This document shows positions 11,633 through 21,049 of a stretch of 64,000 nucleotides of DNA, in pieces (within the stretch, counting starts at the first letter, position 1; every line of letters begins with the position of its first letter). Both the position numbers and the translations under genes were made by a program. Origin of the DNA: Arctopsyche grandis (Eukaryota > Arthropoda > Insecta > Trichoptera > Hydropsychidae); assembly GCF_051622035.1 (NCBI RefSeq), contig NC_135360.1:23697206-23761205 (forward strand), in the 5' to 3' direction. The notes beneath the pieces were generated by a model. The model saw only the letters and a program-made list of their open reading frames with translations. It did not search any database and had not been told where the DNA came from.

Positions 11633-12431
11633 TGGGAACTAGTCTTATTGTGAAGGTCTTCTTCACCACCAGTCCGCCATGTATTGTAGACAGATTCGTC
11701 TGTGTTCGGTATTAATACAACTATATGTTGAATGTGGTATTTATTTGGTAGTAACACGTATACACAAGTATGGTTAATTGTTGGTAAAAGTATGTCGTTC
11801 AGAGGTCTCTGGATGTGGTAGAGTGTCGCTGGCTCGGCATTCGGCTATGTCCGGCTAGTCTCTGGATACGGTAGAGTGTCGCTGGCTCGGCATTCGGCTA
11901 TGTTCAGCAAGTCTCTGAATACGGCAGTGTGTTGCTGGCTCGGTCGGCTGGTTGATCTTCCAAGTCCGTGTAGTGAAGTGGTGGCTGTTCGGGAGCTGGA
12001 TGTCGACTGGTCTGCTGCTTTGTGTCGACGCTTGCTGCTGTGGGTCGACTGGCGTTGTTTGGGTTGTACCTCCTTTTATAGTGTTTCTGGAATCGCCTGA
12101 CCGATGGTGGTGGTTTGTTGATGCGTAAGAAAGGAATGCACTTTTGTCGAGGCGTAGCATTTTCTGGAATGCTTGATGGAAGTGGTCGTACGAAAATTTA
12201 GTTGTTGATGCGTACAAGGGGAATTTGCTTTCGTCGAGGCGTAGTATTTTCTGGAATGCTTGATGGAAGTGGTCGTACGAAAATTTAGTTGTTGATGCGT
12301 ACAAGGGGAATTTGCTTTCGTCGAGGCGTAGTATTTTCTGGAATGCTTGGCGCTGTTCCGCTCGATGTATTTTGTTGTTGCGGAATATTCTCGAAGGTTT
12401 CGATGACGATGACGACGACGAGATTCCTACA
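11633..12431. repeat. 3' LTR, 799 bp
   Basis: Matches the 5' LTR. It carries an additional tandem copy of an 87-bp unit (units start at 12171 and 12258) and a 22-bp insertion near 12013. These two events account for the whole 109-bp length difference. Confidence 0.75.
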
Positions 12432-12434
12432 ATA

Positions 12435-12920
12435 TATACGATATCATCATCATCATTTACAGCCATACACCATCCACTGCTGGATGAAGGCCTCTCCAAC
12501 ACGCTTCCAATCGTATCTGTTTTGCGCAACTCTCATCCATCTCACCCCGCACATTTTCCTAATTTCGTCTACCCATCTTCCCCATGGTCTTCCTTTTACT
12601 CTTTTGCATTCTCTCGGGCACCATTCAATCACTTCTTTTGTCCACCTTTTGTCCATTCTCCTAGTCACGTTGCCCGCCCATTGCCATTTCAATCTCTTTA
12701 CTCTATCCACTATGTCTACTATCCTTGTCATGCTTCTCATCCACGTGTTCCACTTCCTGTCTTTCCTCGTTATGCCAAGCATACATCGTTCCATACTTCT
12801 TTGAGGGCATTGGATTTTGTGTAGCATCTTGGCGTTCAGTGTCCAAGTTTCACATCCATACGTCAATACTGGCAAAACGCATTGATCGAAGATCTTTTTC
12901 TTCAGGCAGAGTGGCATTTT
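12435..12920 (-). mobile_element. RTE-type LINE 3' end (reverse transcriptase C-terminus)
   Basis: The minus-strand frame encodes the tail of a non-LTR reverse transcriptase: VLPVLTYGCETWTLNAKM, then AGNVTRRMD, then GRPWGRWVDEI, ending at VYGCK. Just after the stop there are ATG repeats, typical of RTE-clade 3' ends. It is 5'-truncated, as most LINE copies are. It abuts the LTR element at 12431, so the LTR element inserted next to or within its tail. Other copies of the same tail are at 43.9, 44.1, 48.1 and 59.7 kb. Confidence 0.85.
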
Positions 12921-12969
12921 TTATTTAAAAACAGCATTCATCCGTCCAAATGCACTCCATCCTAATTTC

Positions 12970-13368
12970 GGGTCTACTTCACGGGCCCGAATGTGAAACG
13001 CCCGAAAACGCAAAGATCGAAAATCGAAAGACCTTAAGTCGAAAGATCAAAAAAAAAGGGTGCATGGAAAACGGTACATACTCACTTAATTTGTGCGAAC
13101 AGGATACAACAGGAACAAGAGGAACAGGCTTTTCCTCCCGTATTATTGTGCGCGCGCAGAATACGGGAGGAAAATCCTGTTCCTCTTGTTCCTGTTGTAT
13201 CCTGCTCGCGCAAATTAAGTGAATATGTACGTGAGTATATACCGTTTACCATGCACCCTTTTTACTTTATTTTTTATCTTTCGACTCCAGATCTTTCGAT
13301 TTTCGATCTTTGCCTTCCGATATTTGCGTTTTCGGGCGTTTCACATTCGGGCCCGTGAGGTAGACCCA
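12970..13368. mobile_element. Long palindromic foldback element, copy 1
   Basis: Inverted ends gggtctacttcacgggcccg / cgggcccgtgaggtagaccc, with arms of about 190 bp that could fold into one hairpin. The innermost part (around cctcccgtatt and its complement) has a GC-alternating loop near 13150. A second copy with the same arms but a shortened centre is at 61431-61765. No coding capacity. Confidence 0.85.
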
Positions 13369-13374
13369 CCATAC

Positions 13375-14340
13375 ATACATGTTAGAAATTTCCTAAATAT
13401 ATATCAATTTTATAAATTTCTACCTCTATAATACATATTACACCCAACACCTGCGTTGTAATTTTACAATTTAAAATTCCTTTTCTATACTTCTTCAAAA
13501 TCTCAACATGCGCTCTCGAAACCAAGGATGCTTTTCTCACCTCTGCCAAAGGATCAATACATACATAATTAAACACGATTTCATACATATAGTTGTATAG
13601 CATGGAGCGCATTCAACAGTCTGTGGAGGTTTGCAACGGATGGGGAAAATTCAAACAATCATGCTTCATCCGCACTCCCTAAATGGCCCAGATATGTAAG
13701 ATTTCCCTGCTTAAATATTTTTAAATAAGGCTGCAAAGGTCCTGGCCACTTGCATTTTTGACACCTGTCAAATGCCACATGTTGCAAAGTGTCGAATCAA
13801 CAATTGAAAATTCAATTTAAAATACCATCAAAAACAATGATTGCACAGAAAATGGTGTTAAAAAATAAGATTCGATGAGTATTTAATGTTAATATTTAAA
13901 CATATGTAATGTAATCGAATAAGCTATTTTTACTTAGATATGTTGGAATTCATGAAATATATTTTGTATGTTTGTAAAATGTAATTCAATTGACATATGT
14001 CCAAAATCTGTATTAAATTTATCTGCTGATCTAAATAGAAATATTGTTATCGAACAACATCCGTTCTATAAATACATAATTTGTGTATTTTCAACCACAT
14101 ACAAAGCTTGGCAGGGTTCCAAATATGCACAACTAAACCACTTGTTGCTAATAAGAATCTCTTTCCTTATATACATACAGAAGCAACAGGCTTTAACAAC
14201 ATACATATTTAATTGCTTATCTATACATTCGTTCTGTTTATTTGTAATTTTTCATACTTACTTTAATTTTTTTATGCAATTTTATTTAATATTAAAAATT
14301 AGACGGAAAAACGAATCCAATTTTCATTAATAAAATCTTT
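13375..14340. other. Intergenic DNA, no exon 1 found for the second takeout-like gene
   Basis: By analogy with copy 1, a signal-peptide exon ending G|GT should lie here. I could not find an ATG followed by a hydrophobic stretch and a donor in the right phase. The open frames in this stretch lack such features. Confidence 0.5.
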
Positions 14341-14366
14341 TCTTCTTATGTATTCGTGTATTTTAG

Positions 14367-15381
14367 ATGAGGCCCTAGTACAGAAACTAGCATTTCAACA
14401 CTTCAATATCATATGTGGTTGCGCATCAAAATCATTAAATGAAGATAAAAATACAATCGATGATAAAATTATAAAACTATTAGATGACGCTCGTGAACAT
14501 TTCGAAACTGGATTTCCTAATCTTGGAATTCCGCCACTTGACCCATTAATTCTAGAAAAAACTCAGTTTAACGTTTACCAAAAAGCGATAATTAAGTAAG
14601 TACTGTTTCAGCCACTAATCTTACATATGAAATATTTGTATTTTATGATAAATAGTGTAATAATTTCAGTGCTGAAATTGATTTATACAATGTGGCTGTT
14701 GGTGGATTGAAAGAATATTTTATCAATAATTTAAATTTGAAAATATCAGACTTGACAATCGATTTTGATGTCACCATACCAGAGTTATTATTGACTTGTA
14801 TGTTTATTTGAGTACATATATGTGAATAAGGATTGTTTATGTTTGAATATTTAATTACAAATATAATATATTCTTACAGTTGAATTTCTTGTAAATGGAA
14901 AGGTAGCAGGAATCATACCATATAATCCAAAAGGAGAAGCCAGGTCTGTTCAACAGTTCGTTAAACTTAATATAATTTTCTAATATGTTTTAATTGTGAC
15001 AACATTTGTAGAATTGAAATAAGTGATATAACCGCAAAAGGCTTAGCAAATTTGGCTACTGATAATGGAACTCTAATCATGAAGGCGTTTCATGTTACCT
15101 TAGATATAGATAAAACTAAGGTGAAAAAACCTCTGCATAAAATTGTATTATAAATTAAACACTAGTTACAAGAGTATTTTTTTAATTTTCAGGTAAACAT
15201 TCTAGGTCTGTTGGGTAAAGGTCTAGTTAACAAAATGCTAAACATTGTATTCAACCGTTTCAGCAATCGCTACGTTCAGATAAAAAAGGATGAATTGGCC
15301 GATGCTTCTGCGATTTTTATAATGGATTTTGCTAATTCTATACTAAAAAATATAAAACTGGCTGATCTTATTAGTTGTTAA
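14367..15381 (+). CDS. Takeout/JHBP-domain protein, copy 2, 5' end incomplete
   Basis: Exons 14367-14595, 14670-14797, 14880-14943, 15012-15120 and 15193-15381 join in frame. Exons of 229, 128 and 64 nt match those of the upstream copy exactly, showing tandem duplication. The product has the family helix IDDKIIKLLDDAREHFETGF and motif GIPPLDPL, and ends LADLISC. The first coding exon with a signal peptide is not found. An ATG at 14348 is in frame but overlaps the expected acceptor and gives no signal peptide. Either exon 1 is farther upstream, beyond the transposons, or the gene has lost it and is a pseudogene. The remaining frame is intact, which argues for function. Confidence 0.8.
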
Positions 15382-15810
15382 ATATAAATATGCCAAGTTT
15401 TTGATATATACATACATATACTCATATATTTATATCATATACTCGTTGTTGTCTCAAAATATTTTAATAACAAGAATATACATTATGTCAAGTTTATCTT
15501 GTTTCATTTATATACAATTAATGAATTTTTAGCATTTTAATATTAAAGATATCTAATGAAGTAAATATATAAATCAACAAATTATACAAGGAATATCTGA
15601 AATAATATTCAAAATATGTTTGCGGTGAACTATATAAATCTCAATCGCAACGCATAATCTTTTTTGCAGGATGTGGTGAATGTGATAAAGAAAACACTTC
15701 CCATGTGCCTCGGATAGAGTAACGATTTTGAATGTAGCATGTTAGTTGAATTTAAAACGCCTTTTGTATTACACATATTGGTACGGATTTGTTAGACGTA
15801 AATCAATTTA

Positions 15811-17490
15811 ATGGGTGTTCGCAAAGATAAAAATGAAAAAAACTCAAAAACTATTCTACATCACTCCAATTACGAGCCGAATAAAATAAGAGCAGAACCA
15901 TTTAAATGGATAAATTTTCCCGTATTCGTTGGCATTTGGTTTATATTATTCTGGTTCATCATTTGCCCAATAGTCTGGTCAAAGGTGTATAACCACTTCA
16001 CTGCAAGAAAGTATTGGCCGCCTCACTGGCCATACTATTTTTGGACCACCGCTTTCTTAATATTTTGTGCAATACTGGCTATTCTATTACTCATATGGAA
16101 ACTCTGCTCTTCTAAATCCAAAGAAGAATATGGAAAAGTTTTTCTCAATCCGCAATACGGTGACAATAAAGAAGAATGGTGTCTTAAGTGTTCCAATTTT
16201 CATCAACCTGGGAAAAACAATTGTGCTATGGGAGATAAAAACAAATGTTGCGACTGTGGTCAAGAAAAATTAAGTTTTGGCGAATGTTGCAAAAAGAAGA
16301 AGGAATTAGAAGAAAAAATTGTCGAAGGTCCTTCGTATGATATCGTTTTAAGAAAACAGCAACCAGATTCAGACGAAATAGCAAATAAACGACGATCCAG
16401 ACACCTTGACAAAAGAAATAGTTTAAATAAAAACAGACACTCTACTTCTAACGTAGTCATATCGATGCACGATATTGGGACGAAAGAGCTTATCAATCGC
16501 ACATTAACAAGAAACGAAAAACTTACAGACGAACACAAAGAAAAATCTTTCAAGAAAAAAAAGCCCCCAAATTTACAACCAGTCAATGTGGAATTGGCAA
16601 ACAGGCAATCAAATGTTGAATTTTTTGGAGAAAAAATACCAATACTTAGACAAAAAACAAATAAAACTGAAGTCTCATCCAAAGATCACAAACTAAAATC
16701 GGAAAATTCTGACGAATCCGACACTGCAAAATGCGACGTTGCCGACATGGAATCAATGAAAAAGGAAAGCTTTAATAAATATCTACATTTGGTTGAAATC
16801 AACACGCCTTTCACACCACCTGAAAATTCTGACAAGGAATCCACAGGTGAACCGCTGAAATCTCCTATGAGTCCCCGTGAAATATTTTTTTATGATTTGA
16901 TACAAGCGGCAGATAAATCTGGGCCAGATAACAGTCCAGACAGTATTAATTTAGGTCTCCAAAAAAGAAGGCCAATCTCACATATACTATTATCATCCGA
17001 TGTAGATTTGGAGGCTGACACTGACGAAGAAAAGATAAACGAATTGAAAAGAAAGACAATAGGACACGCACCTACTGCTTCTATGGCGGATACCACTATC
17101 GCAAAACATATACCAAAAAGTGAACTCGAAACCACAACCACTGTTCATGAAAAGAAATTCACAGTTAAAATACTTCGTACAGTACAGAAAACTATCGTTG
17201 ATGGGAAAGTCGTTCAGAACACTGTAGTCGAAGAAAAGAAAATAGTGACACCAACAATTGACGGTAGCTCTCGATTTTCAGAGCAAGAGTCTGCCCAGGA
17301 TCTTTTTAATTTGAGAAAGGAATCAGTCAGTGAATACTTTATATCGGACATGCCTAGAGCACCACTAAAACCTCAACGAACAGTTTCGCAAAGAGATACC
17401 AGTAGAGACAACTATCAATGTGATGATACAAATGATGACGCTAACCAAACTAATTTCACTATCAGCACTGATGATATTTTTCTGAAATAA
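15811..17490 (+). CDS. Unrecognised two-pass membrane protein with Cys-rich segment (559 aa)
   Basis: One uninterrupted frame. Residues 33-57 (WINFPVFVGIWFILFWFI...) and about 76-97 (FWTTAFLIFCAILAILLLIW) are strong membrane segments joined by a short Trp/Pro-rich loop. Next comes a Cys-rich stretch (residues 124-160: CLKC, then C138, CC146-147, C149, CC159-160) that could bind metal. The remaining 400 residues are Lys/Ser/Glu-rich and probably disordered, apart from a segment near 450-480 (FTVKILRTVQKTIVDGKVV). I do not recognise the family. The long tail suggests a cytoplasmic scaffold. The gene is intronless, unlike its neighbours. AATAAA signals follow near 17576 and 17599. It is convergent with the cyclophilin gene, with 185 bp between stop codons. 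Confidence 0.75.
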   Translation: MGVRKDKNEKNSKTILHHSNYEPNKIRAEPFKWINFPVFVGIWFILFWFIICPIVWSKVYNHFTARKYWPPHWPYYFWTTAFLIFCAILAILLLIWKLCSSKSKEEYGKVFLNPQYGDNKEEWCLKCSNFHQPGKNNCAMGDKNKCCDCGQEKLSFGECCKKKKELEEKIVEGPSYDIVLRKQQPDSDEIANKRRSRHLDKRNSLNKNRHSTSNVVISMHDIGTKELINRTLTRNEKLTDEHKEKSFKKKKPPNLQPVNVELANRQSNVEFFGEKIPILRQKTNKTEVSSKDHKLKSENSDESDTAKCDVADMESMKKESFNKYLHLVEINTPFTPPENSDKESTGEPLKSPMSPREIFFYDLIQAADKSGPDNSPDSINLGLQKRRPISHILLSSDVDLEADTDEEKINELKRKTIGHAPTASMADTTIAKHIPKSELETTTTVHEKKFTVKILRTVQKTIVDGKVVQNTVVEEKKIVTPTIDGSSRFSEQESAQDLFNLRKESVSEYFISDMPRAPLKPQRTVSQRDTSRDNYQCDDTNDDANQTNFTISTDDIFLK

Positions 17491-17675
17491 GTCTCATATT
17501 TTTAGTTCATATCTTTTTTATATTACTTATTATTTTAATAATGTGTCTCATTTATGTACATTTAATACAAATTGAAATAAAACAAAATTCTCTTAAAATA
17601 AAGTATTATTTTATTTTGTTATTGTAAAAATTGTAAAATTAATCGTTAATTACACTTATAGTATACATTAGATAT

Positions 17676-19678
17676 TTATTGAACTTCACCACAATTTGTT
17701 ATGATTACTTTTTCAGAAGTTGTACCACTTTTACTACCAAAGCTCTCAATTTTTTTTACTACATGCATGCCAGATATTACATGTCCAAACACAACGTGTT
17801 TTCCATCCAGCCAGTCAGTTCTGAAAATAATTATTAATGTTTAAAGTCGCAAATATTATATTGAAATTAATTTATTCTTTCATCTATGTACACATGATGG
17901 TCTATGCAAATGTAGAGTTATACAGAGCAGTGGGCCCCACAAAACCGGGTCGCAGGCCACGGTTTGGACGGTGACACGACAACTCGTTCACAGATTTTCC
18001 GTAAACCGATGATGCGCTCCGGGCATTTCGTATACGGCCATCTCTTTCTCACCCCGTCTGTTCACCATGATCTCGTTTACTCTGCCATTACGTATGCAGC
18101 CATCTCTTTCACAGACCGTCTGTTCACTGATAACAGACAGTCTGTGAAAGAGATGGCTGCATACGTAATGGCAGAGTAAACGAGATCATGGTGAACAGAC
18201 GGGGTGAGAAAGAGATGGCCGTATACGAAATGCCTGGAGCGCATCATCGGTTTACGGAAAATCTGTGAACAAGTTGTCACGTAACCGGTTTGGACAGCCC
18301 TGATCTATATCAAAATTTAACTTTCGAGATTCAGCTTAGCATAGAATGAGACATTTGATAAAAATATTCAGGTTTGTAAAAATTAAAATGCTATTTACAA
18401 GAAAACCACCACTTCCTAAAACCTTATCAACTAATTTACAGAAGCAAAAGAATACGATTTGCATAGAGTATGTCCGAAATTGTATCAAAAATATTGGAAC
18501 GAATAAAAATCTTAACAAGATAAGAGAAAAAAATGCACTGCTCATATGTATCAAAATCAAAAACATAGCTATTCTAATTATGTACACGTAATTTAAATTG
18601 ACTTTAATATAAGTTTAATACGTATATAATCTTGTCACCTTGAGGTACTAAGGAAGAATTGAGATCCATTTGTGTTAGGTCCGGAATTAGCCATACTCAA
18701 AGTACCCGCTCCTGCGTGTTTTAATTCAAAATTTTCATCATTGAATCTCCTGCCATATATTGATTTACCGCCAGTTCCATTATGATTTGTAAAGTCACCA
18801 CCTTGACACATCTAAATTTAATAAAATGAAAGATTTACATTAGTTATTAAATAAACATAATCAACAATAAAATAAGAAATAGAAAAACATACAAAATCTG
18901 GAATAACACGATGAAACGTACTGCCTTGGTAACCAAATCCTCTTTCGTGAGTGCAGAGCGCTCGAAAATTTTCAGCAGTCTTAGGAACAACATCGGCACG
19001 TAGCAGAATAGTAACTCTACCCAAATCTCGTTTACCAACGGCAATGTCTAAATAAACTTGCGGATTTCGAGTGCCCGATATAGAAGGTAACATTTTACCG
19101 GAAAAGTTCTAAAAAACCACATACTAATGCAAATTCTAAGCAATGAAAATGTATAGAAAAAAAAGCGGAAAAAACCTACGTCATTAGATTCTTCTACCAA
19201 ATCTTCAGCGCTAATATCAGATTTTGTTCCAGGGGGTAAATTTCCCGCATTTTTCTGTAACCAACTGTCCTCACTCCAAACGGGTCTAGTAGAACCCTCT
19301 TTTATACGTTGTGGAGTAGCTATATTTACCCGGATTGTTCGACCAAATAATTCGGAATCATTCTGAAAGAAAATATTTATAAATTATAGCACTAAGAAAG
19401 AAAAATTAGAGGTAAATATTTCAGTTAAAACTGACCATATTATCAATAGCGGCAGCTGCATCTTCTGCACTCTCAAATTCAATGAAAGCAAATCCTCGGT
19501 GCTTCTCGGATTCATAATCTAACGGAATTTGAATATCAACCAGGTCGCCAAATGGAATAAAAGCCGCGTGTAATACTTTCTCATCTGCTTCCTCTGCTAA
19601 ACCACCGACAAACACTGTCCTCTTACCGCCTGGTTTTGTAGACATTTCTACTGGCCTTCTACTGATGGAATACGACAT
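17676..19678 (-). CDS. cyp33: Cyclophilin-33 / PPIE: RRM plus peptidyl-prolyl isomerase (319 aa)
   Basis: Five exons on the minus strand: 19678-19436, 19362-19180, 19108-18893, 18811-18639 and 17820-17676, totalling 960 nt. The N-terminal RRM has RNP2 (TVFVGGL, residues 21-27) and RNP1 (RGFAFIEF, 61-68). A linker follows, then a complete cyclophilin domain with active-site [22 protein letters not shown] and the ligand-binding Trp in [12 protein letters not shown]. Family members are nuclear, associate with the spliceosome and bind the PHD3 region of MLL-type proteins. The length is close to vertebrate PPIE (about 300). The fourth intron (about 820 bp) contains a large hairpin element. Identification is secure. 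Confidence 0.95.
17971..18283. mobile_element. Perfectly folding hairpin element in cyclophilin intron 4
   Basis: Two arms of about 150 bp are almost exact inverse complements, with a centre at about 18127 (ctgataacagacag). Only a few mismatches are present, including tgcgctccgggc against gcctggagcgca. It reads as the same protein on both strands, an expected artefact of a palindrome. No transposase. Confidence 0.88.
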
Positions 19679-19689
19679 TTAAAATAACA

Positions 19690-20860
19690 GTATTCAAATT
19701 TTATCGATTAATAGTATATAAATATAAATATCATAGTTTACCTTAATACAGAAACAGTAACTTAACCTATACTGACAGCCGCACAACAAACGTCAGTAGA
19801 CTATTTGGCACTAACTATACTATTTATGGCCATTATAAAAATCAAAATTGTGTGTGTACTTTTGTAGGGAAAATGCTACGGTTGTTGACAAGGGAATTAT
19901 TATTTTTCACTTGAACTACAATATACTAACGGCAAGATAATTTATTGTTATCAGTTATCTATTAGCGAACCGCGGCACCATCATGGACACAAAAGGCTTA
20001 GGTTGGTGACAGCTCGGTCTGGTTTTCGGGAAACGCCAAGCTTTGGAACCATATATTATTATTTACATATACGTTATACATGTCATAACTAAAGCCCGGA
20101 CCCAGAGGGTGCCGCGTATTGTTCAATTGTTGTAAATGCATTGTTAAAGGTTCGCCCAAACGTTTTTTTTTTGGACTCGAGCTTTGTAAATAGAGCTAAA
20201 CCGCCCCGATTCCCGGAAAAAGCACGGTGTCTATCCGCAGTCTAGTCATAACTAAATATCGACGTTCGATGGATGCTTTTCGCACAAAAAATGGTTCATT
20301 ATTGTCAATTTATTAGAAAACCATGCTTTTCTGCTCTCTTACTTTGAACACTAATGGAGCAGTCTATTGTTATTTGAAAAGTATCCATCGACCACTTTTG
20401 GCAATATAAGCAGTTGATTTTTTGTTGCGACCAAATAATCGGACTATTCGTCACATTGGAGTGGTCATCACAGCCACTTCTTAAGGTTTCTGTCACGCAA
20501 TCGGAAATTGCAATTTCATACGGGGCCCAATTATAGCTTGGACCTTAATGTATTGCGATAGCAGAACAATATTGTTCTTATGCATGTCCAGCTTTAACGA
20601 GTAATTCAATATTTTCATGACACTTCCCCCCCACTAATGAAATCTTAGTTTTCATCAATCTCGTGGCTGTTTTTTTTACATACCTCCTTTACGTTTTTCT
20701 TATTCATAACGTATTTACCCTAGTGTTACTACTCTTAGCAGTCAAATTATGGCAGCCCTTTATGCGAACTCAAAATAACGTGCTACGAGACTTCAAAAGT
20801 CTAGCATTATCTACATATATTTTCAAATGATTTGGGGTACTAAAAAAATAAAATTATATC
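19690..20860. other. Intergenic region between cyclophilin-33 and RpLP0
   Basis: Upstream sequence of the cyclophilin gene lies near 19690-19900. A MITE of the 56.9-kb hAT-like family lies at about 20092-20241. A weak inverted repeat lies around 20260-20420 (atccatcga/tcgatggat). No coding gene was found. Confidence 0.5.
20092..20241. mobile_element. Diverged hAT-like MITE
   Basis: Shares cggacccagagggtgccgcg, tattgttcaa and tgtaaatgcattgttaaagg with the complete copy at 56867-56991. The right half is more diverged (cacggtgtctatcc). Confidence 0.65.
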
Positions 20861-20867
20861 CAAATGT

Positions 20868-20873
20868 TTTATT
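20868..20873 (-). terminator. Polyadenylation signal of RpLP0
   Basis: AATAAA on the minus strand, about 180 bp downstream of the stop codon of the ribosomal protein gene. Confidence 0.7.
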
Positions 20874-21049
20874 GACAATACAATTCACCATAATCACAAA
20901 CAGATAGCATAACTGGTCTTCGATAAAGACATTTCTATTGCCATATAAGCTGCCCAGCTCGACAAGTATGAAAACATCAGCATCTCAGAAATAATTCCAC
21001 TTTTAGGAATAAGTGTTTGTTATAATGATGGCATGATTGCAAAAATCCT

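Larger units (their letters stand above)
9591..12431. mobile_element. Non-autonomous LTR element (TRIM/LARD-like), 2.84 kb
   Basis: Two direct repeats (9591-10280 and 11633-12431) begin TGGGAACTAG and end GATTCCTACA, the TG...CA layout of LTRs. The sequence right after the 5' repeat starts TGGCTCTCC, as a primer-binding site would. The 1.35-kb interior has no gag or pol and consists largely of an 85-bp tandem array and a 24-bp array. ATAT lies close to both outer edges and may be the target duplication. The long minus-strand frames here are repeat artefacts (Thr/Ser/Gln-rich). The element must have been mobilised by an autonomous relative that is not in this window. Confidence 0.75.

Noticed and set aside
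9834-12529. Multiple frames over 100 codons across the LTR element, including a 224-codon minus-strand frame
   Set aside because: They follow the LTR duplication and the 85-bp and 24-bp arrays, repeat the same peptide in both LTRs, and show no gag, protease or polymerase motif.
16260-17141. Minus-strand frames opposite the two-pass membrane protein
   Set aside because: Shadow frames of a well-supported plus-strand gene with membrane segments and downstream polyadenylation signals.
17964-18280. Two nearly identical frames on opposite strands
   Set aside because: Expected from a perfect palindrome, which reads the same on both strands. Not genes.
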